Of a stretch of DNA of 64,000 bases, positions 36,212-47,193 are shown one piece after another. The stretch covers positions 586,389-650,388 of the forward strand of contig NZ_LMUX01000021.1 in the NCBI RefSeq assembly GCF_009765705.1. Direction: 5' to 3'. The notes under the pieces are model-generated. The model saw only the letters and a program-made list of their open reading frames with translations, made no database searches and was not told the origin of the DNA. This DNA is from Burkholderia sp. L27(2015). GTDB lineage: Bacteria > Pseudomonadota > Gammaproteobacteria > Burkholderiales > Burkholderiaceae. Position 1 is the stretch's first letter. Each line of letters starts with the position of its first letter. A program made the translations under genes and the position numbers.

Positions 36212-38053
36212 TCATCGTTTGCACTCAAGGGGCTCCGAGGCGGCGGCTTCCACACGTATGCGCCGTCCGTTGATTTCGAGGTCCGGCAAGAGCGGTGGCA
36301 CCGCCTTATAAGACCCCTGCATCAAGGCCGCGCGCTCCTCCACGCAGCCAGGCGGGATCTTGAGCCTGCCTAGCACTTGCCACGTACCGGCAGCGTCTTG
36401 ATCGAATAACGTGCCCTCACTGCCTCGCGGTGCCAGCAATAATATGTTCTGCCGGCCGTCGCCGCTTAGCCGGACAAGATACGCATCGCACTTGTCGCCC
36501 TCTGTACTTAAGCACGACGGCACCCTCCAGGGCCAACCCTTGACGTTTTTCCAGTCGTTGGCCATGAACGATGGCGGCAGGTTCTGCCCCGGCGTGCGCA
36601 CATCGATGTTATGCACGACATTGACGACGTGCGGACCGGATTTCTCCGTGTCGATCAGTTGCTCCGTTTCTAGGCTCCTGTCCCTGATGGCGGCTGCATT
36701 GGGTCCAACAGAGGTTGACTGCAACCGCGCCAACGCATTGCGGCCATAGACTGTCGACTGAAAACGCAGGAAACGGAAATCGAATTCATCCGGTGCAATG
36801 CGCCCGGACAACAACCTGTCGACCTGGCTGGCCACGGCCAACCGCGCCGGGTCGGCAATCGGTGTAAACAACGCAACCAGCAACGCGAGCGTAATGTAGC
36901 TGGTCAGGACATTGGTCGACGCTACGCGCTTGAGCCAACCACTGCGCTCCAACGCTGCCCATGCATATCCAAGCGCGTAACAAAGCGCAACTAGCGCGCA
37001 CGCAGCGCCCGAAACGCGGCTGATCGTCCAACCATATTGATCGATACGCAGCTTCAGCGCATAGACCGCCAGCGCAACCAACGCCAGCAACATCAGGCAA
37101 GCGAGACGGGCACACAGGCGCAGGATGCGAGGCACGGTGTCCGCTTCGCCCCCGCTCGCCTCCATCCCGTTCTTGTATGTCGCGTTGATCAACACGATCT
37201 CCAGCGCCGCGACGCCCAGCAGCAGAGCTGTCGCATGGCGGGTTTCCCATAGCGGCGCGAGGCCCGTCACCGGCAAGCTCAGCAAGAATCCCGCGACGAT
37301 CAGCACCAGCAGGGGCAACAGCCACGACAAGAGCGTAAGCAGCAGCGTCCTGATGTCGCGAATGATATTGGGCCGCACGTCCGTGATATGCAGACCGGTT
37401 GCGAAGGTCATGGCAAGTACCGGAACGTTGAACCACAACCGATCGAGCAGATCGCGCAGAAAATTTAGCTTCAGCAGCATGAACAAGTTGGCGCCGAGCA
37501 CGAGAATAAGAAAAAAGACGCCGGCAAACATCAGCGACAGGCCGATCTGCAGCGCCAGTTTCCAACTGGATTCGAAATACGATTCATACGGTGCCAGCCA
37601 CCGATGCGTCGCTTCACCGGCACTAATCAGCGCGTAGCCAATAAATACAAATACAGCGCTAAAAAGGCTGACTTCAAACGAGGGCGGATCCATCGTGAAC
37701 GAGAGATCCTCCCGTGTCGCCAGGGCCTGCAGGTCCATGACGCGCCACGCGTCGTTGTATCCCAAGGCGGCCACGACCGCGGCCAATAGCGCGCACCATA
37801 AAAGCAGCCTGAGCCGCGGCAGGTGACCCACCCCGACAATCAGCACCGGCGGAATCAACGAGCTCACCAGCAGCAACGGGATGAAGTACACGCCATGCGT
37901 CGCGGCCCATATGCCCTTGCCGTCCGATATCACCGTGAGCAAGATGTAGAGAATGTACCCTTGCAAAAACCCTATCCCCAGGCGCGTCAACCATAACGCT
38001 TTCGAAGACAGTGTGTGGCCATCGGGGGCCGGCCCAACGTGGTCATTTAGCAT
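36212..38053 (-). CDS. DUF4153 multi-pass membrane protein
   Basis: A 613-residue protein with about ten hydrophobic segments in residues 20-420, including LGIGFLQGYILYILLTVISDG and repeated Leu-rich helices, and a soluble C-terminal portion (about 430-613). The pattern of N-terminal GKGIWAATHGVYFIPLLL and LINATYKNG fits DUF4153 proteins of unknown function in Proteobacteria. AGGGG lies upstream of the ATG at 38053. It is divergent from cueR across a 220-nt region and convergent with the hydrolase (69 nt between stops). No transport or enzyme motif is visible. Confidence 0.75.
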   Translation of the reverse strand: MLNDHVGPAPDGHTLSSKALWLTRLGIGFLQGYILYILLTVISDGKGIWAATHGVYFIPLLLVSSLIPPVLIVGVGHLPRLRLLLWCALLAAVVAALGYNDAWRVMDLQALATREDLSFTMDPPSFEVSLFSAVFVFIGYALISAGEATHRWLAPYESYFESSWKLALQIGLSLMFAGVFFLILVLGANLFMLLKLNFLRDLLDRLWFNVPVLAMTFATGLHITDVRPNIIRDIRTLLLTLLSWLLPLLVLIVAGFLLSLPVTGLAPLWETRHATALLLGVAALEIVLINATYKNGMEASGGEADTVPRILRLCARLACLMLLALVALAVYALKLRIDQYGWTISRVSGAACALVALCYALGYAWAALERSGWLKRVASTNVLTSYITLALLVALFTPIADPARLAVASQVDRLLSGRIAPDEFDFRFLRFQSTVYGRNALARLQSTSVGPNAAAIRDRSLETEQLIDTEKSGPHVVNVVHNIDVRTPGQNLPPSFMANDWKNVKGWPWRVPSCLSTEGDKCDAYLVRLSGDGRQNILLLAPRGSEGTLFDQDAAGTWQVLGRLKIPPGCVEERAALMQGSYKAVPPLLPDLEINGRRIRVEAAASEPLECKR

Positions 38054-38183
38054 GCTCTTGCCCCTACGCTCGTTGCGACGAAGACTGCCTATTCATTTAG
38101 AACGTTAGCACCGCTTAATTCTCCAGCGCCTTGCTAGTCATCATAGAGGGTTCTACCCGAATTTTCTGGGATATGTTCCTGGC

Positions 38184-38214
38184 TTGACCTTCCCATTATG
38201 GTAAGGTTGAGAAT
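38184..38214 (+). promoter_or_regulatory. CueR-type promoter of cueR
   Basis: TTGACC (38184-38189) and GAGAAT (38209-38214) are separated by 19 bp, the long spacer of MerR-family promoters. Between and over them lies the dyad CCTTCC-N9-GGTAAGG style sequence (38187-38207, ACCTTCCC...GGTAAGGT) that matches known CueR boxes. cueR starts 59 nt downstream, so it is autoregulated. Confidence 0.82.
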
Positions 38215-38273
38215 GACGTTGTAGCGCACACTCGGCATACCTGCCCCCTTTTGCCTTTCCAGGAGAAAACGCG

Positions 38274-38669
38274 ATGAATATCGGTGAAGCCGCCAAGGCG
38301 TCCGGCGTCTCGGCAAAAATGATCCGTCATTACGAAGAAGCCGGCTTGATTCCCGCCGCCACGCGTACGGAATCCAACTATCGCGTGTATTCCACCAACG
38401 ACGTGGCCATGCTGCACTTCATCAAGCAAGCCCGACGCCTCGGCTTCGCGATGAAGCAGATCGCCCTGCTGCTCAGCTTGTGGCAAGACCGCAGCCGCTC
38501 CAGCCGCGAGGTGAAAGCGCTGGCGCGCGAGCACGTCGACGAACTGAACCTGCGCATCCGTGAACTCACGGAGATGCGCGACACGCTGGATGACTTGGTC
38601 AAGCACTGCCGCGGCGACTCTCGGCCCGAGTGCCCGATACTCGAAGGCATCTCGGCCCACTGTCATTGA
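38274..38669 (+). CDS. cueR: Copper-responsive MerR-family activator
   Basis: A 131-residue activator sensing Cu(I). N-terminal winged helix MNIGEAAKASGVSAKMIRHYEE (1-22), the dimer helix, and the Cu(I)-binding loop Cys-x7-Cys (CRGDSRPEC, about 112-120), followed by a HCH tail found in many proteobacterial CueR proteins. GGAG precedes the ATG. It is followed by copZ and copA on the same strand, each set preceded by a 19-bp-spacer promoter. Confidence 0.93.
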   Translation: MNIGEAAKASGVSAKMIRHYEEAGLIPAATRTESNYRVYSTNDVAMLHFIKQARRLGFAMKQIALLLSLWQDRSRSSREVKALAREHVDELNLRIRELTEMRDTLDDLVKHCRGDSRPECPILEGISAHCH

Positions 38670-38784
38670 ACGCAAATGCGATTTATCGGCAAGCAATTGG
38701 CCAAGGCATCGCCCAAGAAAACCGCCAAAGAAAGCGGCAAAAAATCCGGCGATGCGGCATTTTCGATATTTCGCTTAAAAAGCC

Positions 38785-38815
38785 TTGACCCTCCCATGAT
38801 GGGAATGTCCATACT
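38785..38815 (+). promoter_or_regulatory. CueR-type promoter of copZ-copA
   Basis: TTGACC (38785-38790) and CATACT (38810-38815) stand 19 bp apart, with a dyad CCTCCCATGATGGGAATG covering the spacer. This is the second MerR-type promoter in the locus and lies 88 nt before the copZ start, allowing copper-induced expression of copZ and copA separate from cueR. Confidence 0.8.
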
Positions 38816-38850
38816 AGATTCATCGAGTCACTTACCGGCTTATCTGCCAC

Positions 38851-38885
38851 CTCATTTACCGACTCATTTGCCTCTCATTTACCTT
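38851..38885. repeat. 11-12-bp repeats in the copZ leader
   Basis: CTCATTTACCGA, CTCATTTGCCT and CTCATTTACCTT stand head to tail just before the copZ ribosome-binding site (AAGGAG). The stretch is pyrimidine-rich, noncoding and lies inside the 5' leader made from the CueR promoter. Confidence 0.75.
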
Positions 38886-38902
38886 ATCAAGGAGCGACGA
38901 AA

Positions 38903-39103
38903 ATGGAATTCGAAGTGAACGACATGACATGCGGCCATTGCGCTAGCCGCATTACCCAGGCGGTCAAAGCGGTCGCGGCCTCGGCAAACGTCGATATCGA
39001 CATTACAAGCAAGCGCGTGAAGGTTGCCGCCACGACGACGCCGGTCGAAGTTGTGCTGAACGCCATCGCCGAAGCGGGCTACACCCCGGTTCTGCAGCCA
39101 TAG
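38903..39103 (+). CDS. copZ: Cu(I) chaperone, heavy-metal-associated domain
   Basis: A 66-residue ferredoxin-like HMA protein that carries Cu(I) in the cytoplasm and delivers it to the exporter. The metal site is MTCGHC (8-13) at the usual place, followed by ASRITQAVKAV; the C-terminal strand ends AGYTP. AAGGAG precedes the ATG. It lies 82 nt before copA and downstream of a CueR promoter. Confidence 0.92.
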   Translation: MEFEVNDMTCGHCASRITQAVKAVAASANVDIDITSKRVKVAATTTPVEVVLNAIAEAGYTPVLQP

Positions 39104-39185
39104 GCCCAAGCGGCGCGCTAACGCCTCGCCAACGACCCGCTAGCACCCCGCTAATAACGCAGCACTGCACCAAAGGAGAACAAAC

Positions 39186-41711
<2,526 letters not shown>

Positions 41712-42518
41712 CAAAGCCGTGCAATTCGTCCTCGCCGGCGTCGGTAATCGCCCAGTAAGTCATACCACCGGCGCTCCAGTGGGCAAAGTGATAGCCCTGC
41801 CGCTCGTGGATAGCGGGTTCGCGTAGCTGAGTCGTGCCAGTGCCGATGCCGGTTCCATTGCTAGGCCACACATACAGGTTGATCGGGTGCAGCTTGTACC
41901 GGTACACCATGACCGCGACCGCGCGCCCATCGACATAATCCAGCCTGCCACCGATCAGCGGATACCCCTGCTGAACCAGATCGATCACCGGCGGTGCGAA
42001 ATCGAGCTTGCCGTTGAACCAGGGCTTGACGGTGTGCTTGTCGGTGGAGATCACGTCCGAGAGGTGATTGAATTGCAGCGAGCGGATGTGATCGTCCACC
42101 ACCTCTTGCGTCAGACGGTCTTCACTCGAAGGGACCGCGAGGTAGAGGCTCATGCTCACACTGAGCGCGGCCACGCTTGCCACCATTACGCCGGCCGTGG
42201 CCCAAGTCGGCCACGTCAGCCACCGGCTACCGACATTTCTGCTGTTTCCGTTATCCTGCCCCTTGAAGCGCTCGCCCAGCCGCGCCCATGGCGCACTGCG
42301 ACCCGGCAGCGCGGCCTCGATCCGTTTGACCAATTCGGGTGGCGCGTCCATCCGCAATTGCGCCGAACGCAGTTGAGCGCTGACGTCGCGGTGCTGCGCA
42401 AGCACCTGCGAGCATTCACCGCAACTATCCAGATGACGCTGGAATTCCAGCGCTTCCGACAAACTGAGCTCCTCATCGAGATAGCCCGGCAATAATTCCA
42501 ACGCCTGTTCGTGATTCA

Positions 42519-43055
42519 TCACGCCTCCTGATCCATCGGTGCGAGGAGCGTCGCGAGCAACTGACGACCGCGCCCGAGACGCGACATCACGGTGCCCATC
42601 GGAATGCCGACCACGGCAGCGATCTGCTTATACGACAACTCCTCCAGCTCCCGCAACATCACGACCTCCCGAAATTCGAGCGGCAACGCCCGCAATGCCT
42701 GATGCACACGCTTCTGGCTTTCGCTGCGTATCAGCATCGCCTCCGGATTGTCATGGGGGTGCGGCGCCGCCATCTCGGCGCTGTGTATCTCCTCATCGAA
42801 AACGGTGGCGGATGCCTGCCCACGATTTTGCTGATACCAGGTGTAGAAGGTATTGCGCACGATGGCCAGTAACCAAGACCGCGGGTCCTCACCGCGAAAC
42901 CCCGGGAAAAACCTGTACGCACGCAGATACGCCTCCTGCACCACGTCCTGCGCGTCGTGATCGTTGCGCGTAAGCCAACGCGCCAGATTGAAGGCCGAAT
43001 TCAGATGAGGCAGTACAAGTGCCTTGAAGCGTTGCGCGACGATCGGATCGGCCAT
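42519..43055 (-). CDS. ECF sigma factor
   Basis: A 178-residue extracytoplasmic-function sigma-70. Region 2 shows HLNSAFNLARWLTRNDHDA, DVVQEAYLRAYRFFPGFRG; region 4 ends with LEELSYKQIAAVVGIPMGTVMSRLGRGRQ. ATG at 43055 is chosen because the family begins a few residues before RFKALVLPHL; an open frame continues 192 nt upstream without homology. It is controlled by the anti-sigma gene directly downstream. The trigger is unknown; its position beside the copper locus is suggestive only. Confidence 0.9.
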   Translation of the reverse strand: MADPIVAQRFKALVLPHLNSAFNLARWLTRNDHDAQDVVQEAYLRAYRFFPGFRGEDPRSWLLAIVRNTFYTWYQQNRGQASATVFDEEIHSAEMAAPHPHDNPEAMLIRSESQKRVHQALRALPLEFREVVMLRELEELSYKQIAAVVGIPMGTVMSRLGRGRQLLATLLAPMDQEA

Positions 43056-43114
43056 TCCATATTCCCGCGAGTTTCCTTGCTTACCCAATCTACAAGACTG
43101 CCGGGATGCGGTTT

Positions 43115-44428
43115 TTATTCCCGAATCCCCATCTCGATCTTCCCGCTCAGCGACTTCAAACCGAAACTCGCCACCAGTGCCAACGCCGCACACGCCGCCA
43201 TGAAATACGCAGGCGAAGCCGTGTTGCCGGTGGCGCTGATCAGCCAAGTCGCGATCAAGGGCGCGGTGCCACTGAACACCGTGAAGCTCACGTTAAAGCT
43301 CAATGCCACTCCGCTGAAACGCACCCGGGTCGGGAACATATCCGCGATGATGCAGGCAAACGTGCCGTTGGCCAGGCATGCAGCCAGGCCGGCCAAGACC
43401 AGCAGCACGACCACGTCGAGGCTGTGATGGCTGGCCGCCAGATAGAACGGGTAACTCAACACCAGCAACAGCGCCGAACCAATGCGCAACACCAATCGCC
43501 GGGGGACTTTGTCGCCGAGCCAGCCGGAGAGCAAAATGCCCACCGAAATCACCATCAACGAAACGTTCTGAGCAACCGCAACCCGCTGCGGGTCGTAATG
43601 CAGCACCTTCACCAGATACGCAGGCATATGCGCGAACAACAGGCCGTTGAATGCGGCCACCACCGCCGTTGTCGCGATACCGAGCAACACCGGGCGCCAG
43701 TGGTCGCGCAGCAATTCGGCCAGCGGATGCTTGGCGGCCAGATGCTTCATCTGCGCAAATTCGGGCGTCTCCTCGAGTTTGCGACGCAACCAGAAGCTAA
43801 GCAAGCCGATCACGCCGCCAAACAGAAACCCGATACGCCAGCCGTAGGTCGCGATATCGTCGCCGGTAAGAAACGTATGCACGCCCAGATTCACCACCGC
43901 GGCCAGCGCCACACCTGAGTTTACGCAAAAGAACACGATGCCGCACACCAGCCCTGCGCGTCGAGGTACGGTTTCGACCACATAGGTGATCGACCCCGGC
44001 AACTCGCCGCCCAGGCAAAAGCCCTGGATCAAGCGCAGCAGCACCATCAGCATGGTCGCACCGATGCCCCACGTGGCGTAGGTCGGTATCAATCCCATGC
44101 CGATGGTGGACAGCGACACCACGATCACCGAGACGATGAATACTCTGCGGCGCCCGTATCTGTCACCAAAATAACTCAGCACCACCCCGCCCACCGGGCG
44201 CGACAGATAGCCGATCGCAAATACCGCAAACGACAGCACCAAGCCAACGATAGGATCGTGCATCGGGAAAAACGCTTGCCCGATATATTGCGCAAAAATG
44301 CCGTAGACGACGAAATCGTAGAACTCCAGCGCGCCGCCCAGGCTTGCCAGCACGATCATGCGCCACTGCCCGGCCGTCAGGCGCGCCGATGCGCCCGGCA
44401 GTGTTCTGGTGGATTCAAAACTCGACAT
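43115..44428 (-). CDS. MFS transporter, metabolite:H+ symporter type
   Basis: A 437-residue, 12-helix importer of the MHS-like branch: LGGALEFYDFVVYGIFAQYIG at the start, YFGDRYGRRRVFIVSVIVVS and RLIQGFCLGGELPGSITYV typical motifs. AAGGAG stands upstream of the ATG at 44428; a longer frame to 44497 lacks support. It is last in the one-strand cluster gntR-dehydratase-ltnD-otnI-denD-MFS, 131 nt after denD, and probably imports the sugar acid that the cluster uses. Confidence 0.9.
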   Translation of the reverse strand: MSSFESTRTLPGASARLTAGQWRMIVLASLGGALEFYDFVVYGIFAQYIGQAFFPMHDPIVGLVLSFAVFAIGYLSRPVGGVVLSYFGDRYGRRRVFIVSVIVVSLSTIGMGLIPTYATWGIGATMLMVLLRLIQGFCLGGELPGSITYVVETVPRRAGLVCGIVFFCVNSGVALAAVVNLGVHTFLTGDDIATYGWRIGFLFGGVIGLLSFWLRRKLEETPEFAQMKHLAAKHPLAELLRDHWRPVLLGIATTAVVAAFNGLLFAHMPAYLVKVLHYDPQRVAVAQNVSLMVISVGILLSGWLGDKVPRRLVLRIGSALLLVLSYPFYLAASHHSLDVVVLLVLAGLAACLANGTFACIIADMFPTRVRFSGVALSFNVSFTVFSGTAPLIATWLISATGNTASPAYFMAACAALALVASFGLKSLSGKIEMGIRE

Positions 44429-44559
44429 GGTGATCTCCTTGGCCCGGCTTATTTGATGGTGGACTGAGATGGCATGAGCTCGACGCGGGCTAGTCACCCG
44501 GCGGCGGCTTTCTGTTCGGGTCTGTTCTGGTCAGTTGCGCTGGATTGCGGCATTGCGAT

Positions 44560-45522
44560 TCAGAGATCGACCAACACTGCACGTATCAATTGACTCAAGT
44601 CGCCGTCGTGACGAAAACCCAGACGATCGGCGCACGGCGTGGCCAGCGGCGGAAGCCGGCCGAATTGCGCTTCGAGCTGCGCATCCGGCTCGTAGCGAAT
44701 CAATTCGCGTACGCCAGTGCCAAACTCGTGTGCAAGCGCATCGACCAGGCACGCGACCGAAGTGTGTAACGCCGGCAGCGTGAATGCGCGCCGCTCAGCG
44801 GCAAATGCAGCGCCGGGGACCACCGCTGCGTGCAGCAGATTGTCGACGCAGCGTTGCAGCGACATCAGCCACAAGGTCGCCTGCGCGGACACCGGGCAGG
44901 TGTAGCGCTGACCTGTGGCCAATGCGCGGATCAAATCGGAGTTGAACGCGGACAATGCGCCACCCTGCACGAGCGGCCTTGCGACGATGCCCGGCAGCCG
45001 CAACGAGCGAGTGTCGAGCCAGTTGCGGCGGCTATAGTCGGCCAACAGGATTTCGCCAATCTGCTTTTGCGCCCCGTAACTCAGGGCCGGCATCAGCGGC
45101 GTGTCGTCGTCGATGTGATCGGGCATCGGTGCGCCAAATACCGCGATCGAGCTGGAGTACACCACGCGCGCACCGCGTGCCTGACGGCGCAAGCCTTCGA
45201 ACAGATGGATGCTGGCTTCGAGGTTGACACTGTGGCCCAGCTCGAAATCGGCTTCGGCTTGCCGGCTCGTGATACCGGCCAGATGAAACAACAGGTCGAC
45301 CGGCTGCGCGAGCGCTTCGGTGCGAACCCGCGCATCGGCAATGCTGCCGGCGACGCAATGCACGCGCGCATCGTCGGCGAGCTCCGCTGCATCGAAGCGC
45401 AAGTCGACCAGCGTGAGCTGGGTGAATGGCGTTTGTCCTGGACCCGTAGCGCCGACGCTGAGCAGGCGTCGCACCAGGGCACGGCCGATATAGCCGTTTG
45501 CGCCCGTAATTAGTATATTCAT
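44560..45522 (-). CDS. denD: D-erythronate dehydrogenase-like NAD-dependent epimerase/dehydratase-fold enzyme
   Basis: A 320-residue extended SDR. MNILITGANGYIGRALVRRLL is the NAD-binding start; FHLAGITSRQAEADFELG, VYSSSIAVFGAPMPD and YGAQKQIGE (Tyr-x3-Lys) complete the active site. The FHLAGITSRQAE...DF.LGHSVN pattern is that of DenD, which oxidises D-erythronate to 2-oxo-tetronate in the four-carbon acid sugar pathway. ATG at 45522 overlaps the upstream stop (ATGA). Its neighbours, an OtnI-type isomerase and LtnD-type dehydrogenase, support the assignment. Confidence 0.82.
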   Translation of the reverse strand: MNILITGANGYIGRALVRRLLSVGATGPGQTPFTQLTLVDLRFDAAELADDARVHCVAGSIADARVRTEALAQPVDLLFHLAGITSRQAEADFELGHSVNLEASIHLFEGLRRQARGARVVYSSSIAVFGAPMPDHIDDDTPLMPALSYGAQKQIGEILLADYSRRNWLDTRSLRLPGIVARPLVQGGALSAFNSDLIRALATGQRYTCPVSAQATLWLMSLQRCVDNLLHAAVVPGAAFAAERRAFTLPALHTSVACLVDALAHEFGTGVRELIRYEPDAQLEAQFGRLPPLATPCADRLGFRHDGDLSQLIRAVLVDL

Positions 45523-46301
45523 TGCAGCCATCCCCGTTGGATTAACACTGTGCGCCAACCGAGTCCATCGGACGGTAGGCCGCGCGGCCGGTATTCGCAA
45601 CCGACATAGCCCGCGTAACCGGCCGCGGCCAGATCTGCGAAAGCCTGTTGCAGCGATGGTTCCGAGAGATCGGGTTCGTGGCGCCCCGGCACGCCCGCGA
45701 CTTGCACGTGATGGGTCCACGGCAGTGCCGCGGCAAGCTCGGCGCGCAGATCCAGGCTTTCCCGCATGGCATGGTAGAGGTCGAATTGCAGCCGAACGCG
45801 TGGCGTATTCAGCGCTCGCACGATTTCAAGCGCGGCGCCAGGCACGTGATAGAAATAACCGGGCGAATCGGCCCGGTTCAGCGCTTCTAGCAGCAACACC
45901 AAGTCGGGCGAACGAGACTGGGCCCACGTGAGATTGTCCTGAAGCGTGGCGCGCTGCGCAGCGTACTCGAACTCGCCACGGCGCATGCCCGCCATCACAT
46001 GAATTGCGCCGCAGCCACATGCCGCGCATACGGCCTGCGCCTGTTCGAACCCCGTCTGAAACGCGGCGACCGAATCGGGTTGAGCCGCGTACCCTTTTGC
46101 CTGTGGCGCCGCTCCGAGCGGTGTGTTGATCAGCACCAGTTTGAGCGCGTGTTGTGCGAGTTGTTGCGCGTACCACTCGGGCGGATGGTCATACGGAAAT
46201 AGAATCTCGACCGCGTCGAAACCATCGGCACGCGCAGCCGCAAAACGCTCGGCCACCGGCAAATGTCCGTATAACAACGTCAGGTTGGCGGCTAGTTTCA
46301 T
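45519..46301 (-). CDS. otnI: Hydroxypyruvate isomerase-family protein, 2-oxo-tetronate isomerase type
   Basis: A 260-residue xylose-isomerase-like TIM barrel. MKLAANLTLLYGHLPVAERF, DAVEILFPYDHP, LVLINTPLGA and LLLEALNRADSPGYF (metal-binding Glu) are typical of the Hyi/OtnI family; OtnI isomerises 2-oxo-tetronate to 3-oxo-tetronate. ATGA overlaps exist on both sides (with ltnD and denD), so the three are tightly co-translated. OtnI and Hyi cannot be separated by sequence alone; the DenD/LtnD context favours OtnI. Confidence 0.83.
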   Translation of the reverse strand: MKLAANLTLLYGHLPVAERFAAARADGFDAVEILFPYDHPPEWYAQQLAQHALKLVLINTPLGAAPQAKGYAAQPDSVAAFQTGFEQAQAVCAACGCGAIHVMAGMRRGEFEYAAQRATLQDNLTWAQSRSPDLVLLLEALNRADSPGYFYHVPGAALEIVRALNTPRVRLQFDLYHAMRESLDLRAELAAALPWTHHVQVAGVPGRHEPDLSEPSLQQAFADLAAAGYAGYVGCEYRPRGLPSDGLGWRTVLIQRGWLQ

Positions 46302-47191
46302 GGTGTCGATTTCCTTGGCGTGTTCAGCTCACCCGGTTGCGACAAGCGTGCAATCTCCGACAAGTCGGCCCCGCCCAATCCCAGCGAAGACGCGAGGCGA
46401 TAGGCCTGTTGCACAGCGCCGCTGACCAGCATCGGCGTGCCGCTTTCGCGTGCCAGCACTGCTACGCCATCGAGGTCTTTCAGCATGGTGTCGAGCGCGC
46501 CGATCGATACCTCGGGCGGCGCTGTCATGCGCGGCACAAAAATCTGCAGCAGTTTCGAATCGGCCCAGCCGCCGGCAAGCGCCTCGGTCAGCTTGGCGGG
46601 ATCGATCCCGCTGTTGCGCGCCAGCCCCACGGCCTCGCCGATCGCCGCGATCGTCGCCGCCACGATGGTCTGGTTGCACAGCTTGGTCGCCTGCCCGGCG
46701 CCCACCGGCCCCATATGCGTCACGCGTGCCGCATAGGCCGTGAGCAAAGGCGTGATCTGGGCGATGGCGCCAGCCGGGCCGCCTGCCATCACCGCCAAGG
46801 TGCCGGCCGCAGCGCCCGCGACACCGCCCGAAACAGGCGCATCGATCCAGACAGCGCCGTTCGCTTTCATCAGCCGGCTCGCAAACGTTTGTGTGGCTCC
46901 TGGAGCGATGCTCGAATGATCGATCACCCAACGCGCACCGGTGACGCTGGCAATGCCCGCCGGTCCGAACACCACCGATTCGACCGCCGCGGCATCGAGC
47001 AGGCACATGCAAATCGCGACGCTCTGAGCCGCCAGCGCGGCAGGCGTCGCTTCGATGATCGCGCCGGCCTCGGCCAAAGGTGCGAGCTTGGCGACGGTGC
47101 GATTCCAGACATGTACCTCGTGGCCCGCCGCAAGCAGGCGACGTACCATAGGCGCGCCCATCAGGCCCGGTCCGCAAAATCCTATTTTCAC
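46298..47191 (-). CDS. ltnD: Beta-hydroxyacid dehydrogenase, L-threonate dehydrogenase-like
   Basis: A 297-residue dehydrogenase of the 3-hydroxyisobutyrate dehydrogenase family. N-terminal MKIGFCGPGLMGAPMVRRLL and HEVHVWNR bind NAD; IDAPVSGGVAGAAAGTLAVM is the substrate signature and the catalytic Lys lies in GAGQATKLCNQ (about 168). LtnD oxidises L-threonate to 2-oxo-tetronate. It overlaps otnI by four bases and starts two bases after the dehydratase gene's stop, so it is within the operon. Confidence 0.83.
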   Translation of the reverse strand: MKIGFCGPGLMGAPMVRRLLAAGHEVHVWNRTVAKLAPLAEAGAIIEATPAALAAQSVAICMCLLDAAAVESVVFGPAGIASVTGARWVIDHSSIAPGATQTFASRLMKANGAVWIDAPVSGGVAGAAAGTLAVMAGGPAGAIAQITPLLTAYAARVTHMGPVGAGQATKLCNQTIVAATIAAIGEAVGLARNSGIDPAKLTEALAGGWADSKLLQIFVPRMTAPPEVSIGALDTMLKDLDGVAVLARESGTPMLVSGAVQQAYRLASSLGLGGADLSEIARLSQPGELNTPRKSTP

Positions 47192-47193
47192 GT

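Noticed and set aside
38676-38918. 80-codon frame between cueR and copZ
   Set aside because: It runs through the CueR promoter and the pyrimidine-rich repeats into copZ in another frame; no support.
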